Shown: positions 25,619-33,862 of the stretch, piece after piece
Layout of the letters: every line of letters begins with the position of its first letter
Numbering within the stretch: the stretch's first letter is position 1
NCBI RefSeq assembly: GCF_001277255.1
Contig: NZ_CP012264.1
Coordinates: forward strand, 1,178,001-1,242,000
Origin: Cronobacter condimenti 1330
Lineage (GTDB): Bacteria > Pseudomonadota > Gammaproteobacteria > Enterobacterales > Enterobacteriaceae
Length of the DNA: 64,000 nucleotides
Direction: 5' to 3'
Made by a program: the position numbers and the translations under genes
The notes under the pieces: model-generated
Database searches by the model: none
The model's input: only the letters and a program-made list of their open reading frames with translations
What the model was told of the DNA's origin: nothing

Positions 25619-27004
25619 ATGTTAAAAATCTTCAATACCATGAGTCGCCAGAAAGAAGAATTTAAGCCTATTCATGCCGGGGAAGTCGGCATGTACGTGT
25701 GTGGTATTACCGTTTATGACCTCTGTCACATTGGCCATGGCCGCACCTTTATCGCCTTTGATGTCGTTGCGCGTTACCTGCGTTTTCTCGGCTATAAGCT
25801 GAAATATGTCCGCAATATTACCGATATTGACGACAAAATCATCAAGCGCGCTAACGAGAACGGCGAAGATTTTGTGGCCCTGGTGGACCGCATGGTCGCA
25901 GAGATGCATAAAGATTTTGATGCGCTGAATATTTTGCGCCCGGAAAGCGAGCCGCGCGCGACGCAGCACATTCCGGAAATCATCGAAATCGTTGAACAAC
26001 TGATTGCTCGCGGTCATGCGTATGTCGCAGGCAACGGCGATGTCATGTTCGCGGTCGAAAGCGATGCCGATTACGGCAAACTGTCCCGTCAGGATCTGGA
26101 ACAACTTCAGGCGGGCGCGCGCGTGGAAGTGGCCGACAGTAAGCGCAACCCGATGGATTTCGTGCTGTGGAAAATGTCTAAACCGGGTGAGCCGAGCTGG
26201 CCGTCGCCGTGGGGCGATGGGCGTCCGGGCTGGCATATTGAGTGTTCTGCCATGAACTGCAAACAACTGGGCAGCCATTTCGATATTCACGGCGGCGGTT
26301 CTGACCTGATGTTCCCGCACCATGAAAACGAAATCGCACAGTCAACCTGCGCGCATGACGGCGAATATGTGAATTACTGGATGCACTCCGGGATGGTGAT
26401 GGTCGATCGCGAGAAGATGTCCAAATCGCTTGGCAACTTCTTTACCGTGCGCGACGTGTTGCAACACTACGATGCCGAAACCGTGCGTTACTTCCTGATG
26501 TCCGGTCACTATCGCAGCCAGCTGAACTACAGCGAAGAGAACTTAAAGCAGGCGCGCGCGTCGCTTGAGCGTCTCTACACCGCGCTGCGTGGCACCGACA
26601 GCGAGGCAGCACCTGCGGGCGGCGAGGCGTTTGAAACGCGTTTTGTCGAGGCGATGAATGACGATTTCAATACGCCGGAAGCCTATTCGGTGCTGTTTGA
26701 TATGGCGCGTGAGGTTAACCGTCTGAAAGCGGAAGACAGCAGCGCGGCGAATCAACTGGCGGCGCATTTGCGCAAGCTCGCGGCGGTGTTGGGGCTGCTG
26801 GAGCAGGAACCGGAGCAGTTCCTGCAATCCGGCGCACAGGCCAATGACGATGAAGTGGCAGAAATCGAAGCGCTTATCGTAAAACGTCTGGAAGCGCGTA
26901 AAGCAAAAGACTGGGCGGCAGCAGACGCCGCGCGCGATCGCTTAACCGAGATGGGCATTATTCTGGAAGATGGCCCGCAAGGCACCACCTGGCGACGGAA
27001 GTAA
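25619..27004 (+). CDS. cysS: Cysteinyl-tRNA synthetase
   Basis: A 461-aa class I aminoacyl-tRNA synthetase, the same length as E. coli CysRS. The HIGH box (HIGHGR) and the KMSKS loop are present, with zinc ligands in CGITVYD, ECSAMN and HHENE. An upstream in-frame ATG at 25535 is ignored because MLKIFNTMSRQKE is the conserved start and has GGAAA upstream. Confidence 0.97.
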   Translation: MLKIFNTMSRQKEEFKPIHAGEVGMYVCGITVYDLCHIGHGRTFIAFDVVARYLRFLGYKLKYVRNITDIDDKIIKRANENGEDFVALVDRMVAEMHKDFDALNILRPESEPRATQHIPEIIEIVEQLIARGHAYVAGNGDVMFAVESDADYGKLSRQDLEQLQAGARVEVADSKRNPMDFVLWKMSKPGEPSWPSPWGDGRPGWHIECSAMNCKQLGSHFDIHGGGSDLMFPHHENEIAQSTCAHDGEYVNYWMHSGMVMVDREKMSKSLGNFFTVRDVLQHYDAETVRYFLMSGHYRSQLNYSEENLKQARASLERLYTALRGTDSEAAPAGGEAFETRFVEAMNDDFNTPEAYSVLFDMAREVNRLKAEDSSAANQLAAHLRKLAAVLGLLEQEPEQFLQSGAQANDDEVAEIEALIVKRLEARKAKDWAAADAARDRLTEMGIILEDGPQGTTWRRK

Positions 27005-27016
27005 GAGACAGATAAG

Positions 27017-27042
27017 AAAAAGCGGCGAAAGCCGCTTTTTTT
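27017..27042 (+). terminator. cysS terminator
   Basis: AAAAAGCGGC-GAAA-GCCGCTTTTT: a GNRA-looped stem with flanking A and T runs, 13 nt after the cysS stop. Confidence 0.9.
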
Positions 27043-27150
27043 ATGTCGATGGTCAGAGGCAAGGCAGGTGGCGCGGCGCTTACTGGCCTTGCGCATGAGG
27101 TTGCAGCAGATAAAGGGGGGGTGAGGAAACGCCGCCGCCCGCCGTGTTTC

Positions 27151-28167
27151 TCAGGCTGAGCCGCGAATCACTAACTCGCCCGAGAGCGTCACACGTTGTG
27201 CCGGCAGGCCTGGCTCATGAATGAGCCGCACAATCAGCCCCGCCGCCTGGCGCCCGGTCTCCTCACTGGCGGACGACACATAGGTAAACGACGGCGAGGT
27301 AAGATTCACGTGCATCATGTCTTCAAAGCCAATCATCGAGACCTGTTGCGTCAGAAACACATCCTTCCCCACCGTACGGCCTACCTGATGGATAGCCTCA
27401 AGGCAGCCGATAATCGCATGCGGCGAATGGCACAGCAGGGCGGTGATTTTATTGTTCGCCTCCAGCAACTGACGTACGGCGATATTCACCGCGAGCGTCT
27501 CTTCAGCGCAGGCGGGCGCGAACTCGTCGCGCCAGGCAAGTCCGTATTGCGAAAGCGCGGCGCGATAGCCAAACAACCGCTCCTGGCGAATCAAACATGA
27601 GGCCGTACCGCCGATATAGGCGATGTTGCGGTGCCCACGCTCAATCAGATAGCGTGTGGCGAGACCGCCCGCCTGACGGTTGTCACGCACCACGCTGTTA
27701 AGTGTGTTCTCAACCGGCGATTGCGAAACCACCACTACCGGCAACGTGCTCTGCACAACCGGCGCGGGTAACGTCTGGTGGGTGGAATCAGCAGTCAGAT
27801 ACACCACGCCCGCCACGCCCTGGCGGGTAAACGAGACAAAGCAGGCCTCAAGACGGCTTGTCTCGCGGCCTGGCTGGGTCAGAAACACCATGTAGCCCTG
27901 TGTCTCCAGTGCCTGCACCAGGCTTGCCGTGACGCGTGTGGAGAACGGGTCGTTGAGATCTTCTACGACCAGGCCAATCAGGTTAGAGGTTTTACCGCGC
28001 AGATTAGCCGCGGCGACGTTATGCACATAGCCCAGCGCCTCAATAGCGGCATGCACTTTTTCGATGGTCGCGGTAGAAATTTTTCCTTTCTGGCGCAACA
28101 CCAGCGATACCGTTGACACCGAGACGCCCGCATGACGCGCCACATCGATAATGCTGACCTTTTTCAT
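27151..28167 (-). CDS. LacI-family repressor, MalI-like
   Basis: A 338-aa LacI/GalR regulator. The N-terminal helix-turn-helix reads VSIIDVARHAGVSVSTVSLVL, followed by the hinge and a periplasmic-binding-protein-like effector domain (NLIGLVVEDLNDPF onward). Similarity to E. coli MalI (ISTATxE, SLVL-KG-ISTAT) is visible. A GTG at 28191 would add 8 residues; ATG at 28167 is preferred by family length. It lies 61 nt downstream of a MalX-like PTS gene on the same strand, so it is probably autoregulated with it through the palindromes at 29780-29804. Confidence 0.87.
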   Translation of the reverse strand: MKKVSIIDVARHAGVSVSTVSLVLRQKGKISTATIEKVHAAIEALGYVHNVAAANLRGKTSNLIGLVVEDLNDPFSTRVTASLVQALETQGYMVFLTQPGRETSRLEACFVSFTRQGVAGVVYLTADSTHQTLPAPVVQSTLPVVVVSQSPVENTLNSVVRDNRQAGGLATRYLIERGHRNIAYIGGTASCLIRQERLFGYRAALSQYGLAWRDEFAPACAEETLAVNIAVRQLLEANNKITALLCHSPHAIIGCLEAIHQVGRTVGKDVFLTQQVSMIGFEDMMHVNLTSPSFTYVSSASEETGRQAAGLIVRLIHEPGLPAQRVTLSGELVIRGSA

Positions 28168-28228
28168 CTGCCCTGAATTTCCTTTTATCACCTGCGTTCG
28201 CGGGCCTGGCGCCAGGCCCGCGCGGGCG

Positions 28229-29728
28229 TTATTTCCCGGTCATGCCTGACATACTTTGTGCGATAAACTGCGCGCGCGCGCCGAAAATCACCTGAATGCC
28301 GTTATCGCCAACGAACACGACGCCGCGAGCACCAAGGCCGTTCAGCCCATCTCTGTCTACCAGTTCCGGACGTGAGACTTCAAGACGCAAACGCGTGATA
28401 CAGGCGCCGACGCTGGTGATATTTTCTTTGCCGCCGAGCAGCCCGACAATATTGCCCGCGAGCTCTGCGTCCGTTTTATCATCCGCGCTGGCGGTAATTT
28501 CCACGCGGCCTGGCGTTTTGACGTCAAAACGGCGGATCACGAAACGGAAGGTAAAGTAATAAATAATCGCCATCGGCACACCGACTATCACCGCGTTCAG
28601 GTAGTGGGTCTGATAGCCGTTAAAAGACGGCAGGATCCCAAACGAAATGTAGTCGATAAGCCCGGCGGAAAACGATTTAGCGATATGCGCATCCAGTAAA
28701 TACATGGACATATACGCAAGCCCCGCCATGATGGCGTTAAATACATACAGGACCGGCGCGACAAAAATAAAGGTAAATTCTACCGGCTCCGTGATCCCTG
28801 TCAGAAAACAGGTCAGCGCGGCGGAGAAAAGAATGCCGGAGGCAATTTTTTTATTCTTTGTGGTGGCTTCGTGGTACATGGCCAGGCACGCCGCAGGCAG
28901 CGCAAACAGCATCAACGGGAATTCCCCCTGCATGAATTTACCGGCATTCTGGTAGGTGTCGCTGCTAAAGCTTTTCACGCCTTCTTCCAGCATTTTGAAC
29001 CAGATAGTCTGATCGCCGTGGATAACCTGCCCGGTCTGCGTCGTGTAATCGCCGAAGGAATACCAGAAGGACGGATACCAGATGTGGTGCAGGCCGAGCG
29101 GGATCAGCGCGCGTTCTACCAGCCCGAAGATAAAGGTCGAGGCGGCCTGATTATCGCCATTCACAATCACAGACAGCGCGTCGATGCCTGACTGGATGTG
29201 CTGCCAGACATACGGCAGCGCCAGTCCGAGCAGGAACGAGAGAAACGCTGCGGCGATCGCCACAAACCGTTTACCGGAGAAGAATCCCAGGAACTCCGGC
29301 AGTTGCAGCGTATGGAAACGGTTGTAACACCACGCTGCGAGAATGCCGGAGATAAGCCCGCCGAACACGCCCATCTGGAGCGTCGGGATGCCGACCACCA
29401 TGGCATATTTGCCGCCGCTTGCCGCCATCTCCGGCGTGATGCCAAGCTGCGTGCTGATCGTGATGTTAATAATGAAGACGGAAACCGCCGCGGACAGCGC
29501 CGCGATGCCTGATTCCGACGCCAGACCAACGGCGGAGCCGATGGCAAACAGCAACGGCAGGTTATCGAAAATAACCCCGCCCGCGTTCATCATCAGCGGC
29601 AGATGGAATTTATCGCCGAACGCCAGTAGCAGACCCGCGGCAGGCAATAGCGAAATAGGCAGCATTAGCGCGCGGCCTATCATGGACAATTTTGAAAGTG
29701 ATTTGACGAAACCCGTTATCAGACTCAT
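28229..29728 (-). CDS. PTS sugar transporter EIIBC, glucose/MalX family
   Basis: A 499-aa phosphotransferase permease with an N-terminal EIIC domain (about 10 helices, residues 15-400; motif GITEPVEFTFIFVAPVLY with the catalytic Glu) and a C-terminal EIIB domain with phospho-Cys in SVGACITRLRLEV. No EIIA domain is present, so Crr would supply it. Substrate is probably a glucoside or glucose; the sequence resembles E. coli MalX. The regulator gene is just downstream. Confidence 0.88.
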   Translation of the reverse strand: MSLITGFVKSLSKLSMIGRALMLPISLLPAAGLLLAFGDKFHLPLMMNAGGVIFDNLPLLFAIGSAVGLASESGIAALSAAVSVFIINITISTQLGITPEMAASGGKYAMVVGIPTLQMGVFGGLISGILAAWCYNRFHTLQLPEFLGFFSGKRFVAIAAAFLSFLLGLALPYVWQHIQSGIDALSVIVNGDNQAASTFIFGLVERALIPLGLHHIWYPSFWYSFGDYTTQTGQVIHGDQTIWFKMLEEGVKSFSSDTYQNAGKFMQGEFPLMLFALPAACLAMYHEATTKNKKIASGILFSAALTCFLTGITEPVEFTFIFVAPVLYVFNAIMAGLAYMSMYLLDAHIAKSFSAGLIDYISFGILPSFNGYQTHYLNAVIVGVPMAIIYYFTFRFVIRRFDVKTPGRVEITASADDKTDAELAGNIVGLLGGKENITSVGACITRLRLEVSRPELVDRDGLNGLGARGVVFVGDNGIQVIFGARAQFIAQSMSGMTGK

Positions 29729-29777
29729 GCCGATCCCCCGATTGAAACAGCCGGGCTGTACGCCCTGTTTTATAGTA

Positions 29778-29806
29778 GGTAGAACGTTCTAGTAGAACGT
29801 TCTACC
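29778..29806. promoter_or_regulatory. Tandem palindromic operator for the LacI-family regulator
   Basis: Two copies of the perfect 12-bp palindrome TAGAACGTTCTA (29780-29791, 29793-29804) are separated by one base, and the outer GG/CC extends them into a 29-bp near-perfect palindrome. It lies 50 nt upstream of the PTS start codon. A central CG is typical of LacI-family operators. Confidence 0.78.
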
Positions 29807-29983
29807 TATGCTCTGTGATCGGGGTGATAGCGCGCAACATCTATTTAACGTTCTGTCAGAAGATTTGCTGATTCTTTGAAGTCGGTTGGAAAACTGCGCG
29901 GGCACGCCAGCCCAGCATCCGCGATAAGGACCGTGCAACACCTGCGGGGAAGGGCGATAAGAGAAGATTCTGGACGGGGAAAT

Positions 29984-30011
29984 AAAACGCCCTCTGCGAC
30001 GAGAGGGCGTG
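29984..30011 (-). terminator. ybcJ terminator
   Basis: Minus-strand hairpin ACGCCCTCT-type stem (29987-29995 with 30002-30010) followed by TTTTATTT, directly after the ybcJ stop. Confidence 0.8.
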
Positions 30012-30016
30012 GCGTA

Positions 30017-30229
30017 TTACGCGGTAACGGTCACGCTCTGACCGTTGAAGCTGACGGTTTGTCCGGCGACGATTTTGCAGCGCTTGCGGGTTTCCACCGC
30101 GCCGTCGACGGTGACCTGACCTTCAGAAATCACGATCTTTGCCTGCGCGCCGCTTTCGCTCCAGCCTTCCAGCTTCAGCAAATCGCACAGTTCGACGTGA
30201 GGGTGTTTACCTAAAGAAAATGTTGCCAT
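30017..30229 (-). CDS. ybcJ: S4-domain RNA-binding protein YbcJ
   Basis: A 70-aa protein consisting of one S4-like RNA-binding domain (LCDLLKLEGWSESGAQAK ... VDGAVETRKRCKI). Length equals E. coli YbcJ. The start at 30229 lies immediately after the folD stop (30231), so it is the second gene of a folD-ybcJ operon. Possible role in ribosome or RNA metabolism. Confidence 0.93.
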   Translation of the reverse strand: MATFSLGKHPHVELCDLLKLEGWSESGAQAKIVISEGQVTVDGAVETRKRCKIVAGQTVSFNGQSVTVTA

Positions 30230-30230
30230 G

Positions 30231-31097
30231 TTATGCCTCCTCGCCGTCATGGTATTCAACGCACGCCTGAAGCGTGTTCTGGATAAGCGTGGCGACCGTC
30301 ATCGGGCCGACGCCACCTGGCACCGGGGTAATGTACCCGGCGCGTTCTGCGGCGTCTTCGAACACCACATCGCCCACCACCTTGCCATTTTCCAGACGGT
30401 TGATGCCAACATCAATCACAATGGCACCTTCTTTAATCCATTCGCCCGGAATAAAGCCCGGTTTGCCGACCGCGACGATCAGCAGATCGGCGTTTTCTAC
30501 GTGCTGACGCAGGTTTTTGGTAAAACGGTGCGTAACGGTAGTGGTGCAGCCCGCCAGCAGCAGCTCCATGCTCATCGGACGGCCAACAATATTCGATGCG
30601 CCGATCACCACGGCGTTCAGCCCGTAAGTGTCGATGTTGTAGCGCTCCAGCAGCGTAACGATACCGCGCGGCGTACATGGACGCAGGCGCGGCGCGCGCT
30701 GGCATAAACGCCCTACGTTGTACGGATGGAAGCCATCCACGTCTTTATCCGGCGCGATGCGCTCCAGCACTTTGACGTTATCAATACCCGCTGGCAGCGG
30801 CAGCTGGACCAGAATGCCGTCGATAGCGGCATCCGCGTTCAGTTCGTCAATCAGCGCCAGCAGTTCGGCTTCGCTGGTGGTTTCCGGGAGATCGTACGAG
30901 CGGGAAAGGAATCCCACTTCCTCGCACGCCTTGCGTTTGCTGCCGACATAGATCTGCGATGCCGGGTTCGCGCCGACCAGCACAACGGCGAGCCCGGGGG
31001 CGCGTTTTCCGGCCGCCACGCGCGCTTTTACTTTTTCGGCAACTTCAAGCCGCACCTGCTGCGCAATCGTTTTACCGTCAATAATCTTTGCTGCCAT
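30231..31097 (-). CDS. folD: Methylenetetrahydrofolate dehydrogenase/cyclohydrolase FolD
   Basis: A 288-aa bifunctional enzyme, the length of E. coli FolD. Catalytic Lys lies in YVGSKRKACEEVG, the NADP loop in GASNIVGRP, and the C-terminal signature is PVPGGVGPMTVA. It interconverts 5,10-methylene-, methenyl- and 10-formyl-tetrahydrofolate. The frame is open to 31238, but the MAAKIIDGKTIA start is conserved. Confidence 0.97.
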   Translation of the reverse strand: MAAKIIDGKTIAQQVRLEVAEKVKARVAAGKRAPGLAVVLVGANPASQIYVGSKRKACEEVGFLSRSYDLPETTSEAELLALIDELNADAAIDGILVQLPLPAGIDNVKVLERIAPDKDVDGFHPYNVGRLCQRAPRLRPCTPRGIVTLLERYNIDTYGLNAVVIGASNIVGRPMSMELLLAGCTTTVTHRFTKNLRQHVENADLLIVAVGKPGFIPGEWIKEGAIVIDVGINRLENGKVVGDVVFEDAAERAGYITPVPGGVGPMTVATLIQNTLQACVEYHDGEEA

Positions 31098-31222
31098 CAG
31101 AGAGAAGATTCCGTCTGTAATCAAAAGAAGAGGGGATGCGGATATTCTGTCAGAAGCGTGACGTGCTGTCAGTTTTCGTTTGTGCCTTTCGCTCAATTGT
31201 CCAGCAGGCGGTTCGAAAGCCA

Positions 31223-31250
31223 TTGACTCACCAGGCACTCACCGTATAAT
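31223..31250 (+). promoter_or_regulatory. argU promoter
   Basis: TTGACT and TATAAT separated by 16 bp, ending 55 nt before the mature tRNA. It is a near-consensus sigma70 promoter, consistent with a stable-RNA gene. Confidence 0.85.
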
Positions 31251-31305
31251 TCCAGGCGTTTCATACTGCCAGCCGCAGATAAAACGTGAAACGCCTCTCC
31301 ACGAG

Positions 31306-31382
<77 letters not shown>

Positions 31383-31397
31383 TCAAATTTCAATAAG

Positions 31398-31640
31398 TTA
31401 CGCCTCTTTCAAATCCTCCTGATTTACTGTGTGGGACATATTTGGGACACAAAACCCTAAAATCGAGTCAATTTGGCGCGCATGCTCAGTCAGGTGATTA
31501 GGTGCGAGATGTGCATACCTGCGAACCATTTCAATTGACTCCCAGCCCCCCATTTCCTGCAGAACAGACAAAGGCACTTCGGCCTGAATAAGCCAGCTCG
31601 CCCATGCGTGCCTCAGGTCATGAAAGCAAAAATCTTCTAT
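31398..31640 (-). pseudogene. Integrase C-terminal remnant A (DLP12-type tyrosine recombinase)
   Basis: The last 80 codons of a tyrosine recombinase: HDLRHAWASWL, QEMGGWESIEMVRRYAHLAP and the terminal EHARQIDSI. The catalytic His-x-x-Arg and Tyr are recognisable. An in-frame TAG at 31641-31643 and the absence of the rest show it is a remnant. Its 3' end faces argU, the normal orientation for an integrase at this site. Confidence 0.85.
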
Positions 31641-31724
31641 CTAAATATTGTCTGCAACCCGCAAGGTGCGGCTTCTCTGCGCCTCAATAATGGGCGCATG
31701 ATTGAATTTGCCAGGAAAGATTAG

Positions 31725-31856
31725 CCAGTAAAATGTGTGGGTAATACTCTTGTGTTTAAGGGTAAAGGCACCAGTTGGTCAGATTGGGCAGTACGCGGAG
31801 GAAATGCTTTAAATGAAGCCCCTCTGGGTTACGAGGATTATGGGAGCCAGGACTAA
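31725..31856 (+). pseudogene. 3' end of an unidentified (probably effector) gene, copy A
   Basis: An open frame after an in-frame TAG (31722) encodes a 43-residue tail containing FKGKGTSWSDWAVRGGNALN and ending GYEDYGSQD. Its stop codon overlaps the start of the downstream membrane-protein gene, the same toxin-tail/ATG coupling as at the two Tae4-tail loci. I do not recognise the family. A toxin origin is inference from the architecture. Confidence 0.5.
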
Positions 31857-32127
31857 AATCCCGCCGTTACCTTTCGTTTCATTCTGGCAGGCAATATTAA
31901 TTATGGGATGCCCATTTGGTTTTACAGGGGGCGCTTTATGTGGTTTACCATATGGCAGGGGATGGGCCTTCAACCTTCCTGGCGATATTAAGGCGCTTTC
32001 AGATGGGATTCTATTTGGCATAATGATGGCAGCCTTGCACAGGTGGCGTAAAAAGGCTAATAATCTGCCTGGTAAGGCCTGTAAATGCCGTGCAAACGAA
32101 TCAGCATGGCTTAAATTTCACTTTTAG
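31840..32127 (+). CDS. Small membrane protein, candidate immunity protein, copy A
   Basis: A 95-aa protein with two hydrophobic segments (about residues 10-37 and 55-72) and a basic C-terminal tail containing two cysteines. The ATG at 31840 lies inside the tail gene. A further upstream ATG (31813) exists only in this copy, because the other has ACG there, so 31840 is the conserved start. Its twin is 37300-37587. Family unknown; immunity role inferred from coupling to a toxin-like tail. Confidence 0.55.
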   Translation: MGARTKIPPLPFVSFWQAILIMGCPFGFTGGALCGLPYGRGWAFNLPGDIKALSDGILFGIMMAALHRWRKKANNLPGKACKCRANESAWLKFHF

Positions 32128-32240
32128 CACACAGGAGCCGGCAGGGTCAGTAAACGGGGACACCGTATCTGCCTGAGTTTGGCTTACCATCAATAAAGTG
32201 AATGACGGATACTTTAAGAAAACGTATGCCACTACATCTC

Positions 32241-32555
32241 TCAGTTAAACTGCTTTTCGTACATCTCTAAATGATGTTTAAAGAATTTTTCATAATCTTC
32301 GGCGGCACTCACTAAAATGGTTACTGCTATGGCAGGTTCATCCAGCTCTTGTGAAAAATCTTCGATAGCGATGAAATTACAGTTTATTTTTTCATTGGTT
32401 TCGCTAATGAATAAGCCACATCCCGTTGTATCGATATTCGGTAAATAAAACATAGTTGGTATAAAAGCCCCATGAACGATTCCCATTGGGGGATCACCAA
32501 ATTCTAATTCAGATACACCAATGGTTATGCCTTCTTTTCTAATCTCGAATATCAC
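32241..32555 (-). CDS. Conserved 104-aa protein, possible immunity protein, copy A
   Basis: A 104-aa soluble protein beginning MIFEIRKEGITIG with a conserved-looking LEFGDPPMGIVHG block. It is acidic, with no membrane segment. The copy at 37701-38015 encodes the identical protein despite silent and flanking differences. GGAG-type ribosome site upstream (CTCTCCTT on the plus strand). Similar small proteins occur near Rhs/T6SS toxins (recalled); no specific function can be assigned. Confidence 0.6.
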   Translation of the reverse strand: MIFEIRKEGITIGVSELEFGDPPMGIVHGAFIPTMFYLPNIDTTGCGLFISETNEKINCNFIAIEDFSQELDEPAIAVTILVSAAEDYEKFFKHHLEMYEKQFN

Positions 32556-32751
32556 TTCACTCTCCTTAATTGTTACTATTTTGGCGTAATCGAGTTAATA
32601 GCGAATATAACAATGACTCGGAAATAAGGAGTTATTTTATAGACCTACTCCCCATAAATTAACACATTTCTATTCAATTAATGTCCGCTCCCGGCACAGA
32701 GCATATGTTATTAACATCATACAAGCGTTTCTGATTTTCGCACAGTCAGGG

Positions 32752-33048
32752 ACAAAGCAATGTCTGGAAGCCGTATGGCGCGACGGCCACCGGTATCAGA
32801 ACGCAGGTGTGATGCTGGGTGACTTTTCAGCCAGGGCGTGGCTCAACTAAACCTGTTTGACGAGAACGCGCCGTGCGCTAACAGCAAGGCGCTGATATTA
32901 CTGATGGACAGGCTCGACCAGCAAAGCCGGGGGAAAACTCTATTTTGTGCGGCAGGGCATCCAGCAGGCGTGGCAGATGACGCGGGAGATGCTGTCGCCG
33001 TGTTACACGACACGTCTTGCAGATGTACCGATCGTGCGAGCATGGTAA
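32752..33048 (+). pseudogene. umuC 3'-end remnant 1
   Basis: Encodes the C terminus of DNA polymerase V subunit UmuC: CLEAVWRDGHRYQNAGVML, FSQGVAQLNLF and the ending LYFVRQGIQQAWQMTREM. It is broken by a missing T near 32825 and an extra base near 32932. Upstream homology stops abruptly, so only about 95 of some 422 codons remain. Confidence 0.85.
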
Positions 33049-33491
33049 ATGGGATATTGTTAAGGCATTAAAGAAAAGTGAAGGTCCGCTTTGAGCGAGG
33101 AGCGGACCTGAGATTGTGGTATGTTAATTCACGGGGAGCAGGTCAGAGTATGTAGTGAAAAGCGAACTTAGTGATTTTTTTGGTTTTTTATTAAGGAACT
33201 TTAGTTCGGGGCAATCATAACTCTTTTTGACGTGCAACTTCTGTCTGCAATTATAGTTGTGCATTGCACGTTCGGTATATATTCGTAATAATGCGTGTCA
33301 GGCAGAGATGTTTATCAGGATTTACGCGTTAACCAAGGGTGATATATATCTTTCTAACGGATGGCTTCATTTTCTGCTTTTCAGGATGGGTATATGCGAA
33401 CCGAACTGGATATGTTAGACTTTCAGATAGAGCAACCATAGTCAAGTAAATAGGGGCGGTAACCGCCCCTATATGTTAATAGTAGGTATTA
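33049..33491. other. 443-bp AT-rich gap
   Basis: No convincing gene on either strand. A perfect 11-bp palindromic hairpin (33450-33472, ATAGGGGCGGT/ACCGCCCCTAT) lies just downstream of the minus-strand gene at 33492 and may terminate it. Confidence 0.5.
33450..33474 (-). terminator. Possible terminator of the vgrG-associated operon
   Basis: GC-rich perfect hairpin 18 nt after the stop of the 120-aa membrane-protein gene; only a weak T run (TATTTAC) follows on the minus strand. Confidence 0.5.
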
Positions 33492-33854
33492 TTAATTGCG
33501 CAAGCTTTCATCATATACATCGATTTTGCTGTAATTAGGATCTTTGCGGTAATAGACGATGGGGACTTCTTTAGCAACTTGATCTTTAATTAGATCCAGC
33601 GTATTGATATTTAAGGACTGCTTCTCCTTTGTGTAGACTTTTTTATCGACTATAAAGCTATAAGTTATTGTAATATCTACCTTTCCCATGTCATCAGGCC
33701 GTCCGGGAACGTAGCTATCAATTTTGGCTTTGACATAGACAGGGTCTTTTTTTATTTTCAAATACACATAATAACCTTGTAGCATATATATAATAAAATA
33801 ACCTATTAATAATACAGGCGCGATTATGGCTATTATCCCGGAATATTTAGACAT
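33492..33854 (-). CDS. DUF3592-like membrane protein encoded after vgrG
   Basis: A 120-aa protein with one N-terminal transmembrane helix (about residues 6-28) and an extracytoplasmic beta domain with VDITITYSFIVDKKVYT and VPIVYYRKDPNYSKI, the pattern of DUF3592-type proteins. It lies 8 nt downstream of the vgrG 3' part on the same strand, where effectors or immunity proteins are commonly encoded. Function unknown; an immunity or adaptor role is inference. Confidence 0.6.
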   Translation of the reverse strand: MSKYSGIIAIIAPVLLIGYFIIYMLQGYYVYLKIKKDPVYVKAKIDSYVPGRPDDMGKVDITITYSFIVDKKVYTKEKQSLNINTLDLIKDQVAKEVPIVYYRKDPNYSKIDVYDESLRN

Positions 33855-33862
33855 ACTTCACC

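Larger units (their letters stand above)
31601..32932. repeat. 1.33-kb direct repeat, copy A
   Basis: Matches 37061-38392 at a constant 5,460-bp offset with no insertion or deletion and about two dozen mismatches by eye. It contains a toxin tail, a small membrane protein gene, a 104-aa gene on the other strand and the start of a umuC remnant. Confidence 0.9.

Noticed and set aside
31813..32127. 104-aa version of the small membrane protein
   Set aside because: The upstream ATG is ACG in the twin copy at 37273, so the conserved start is 31840.
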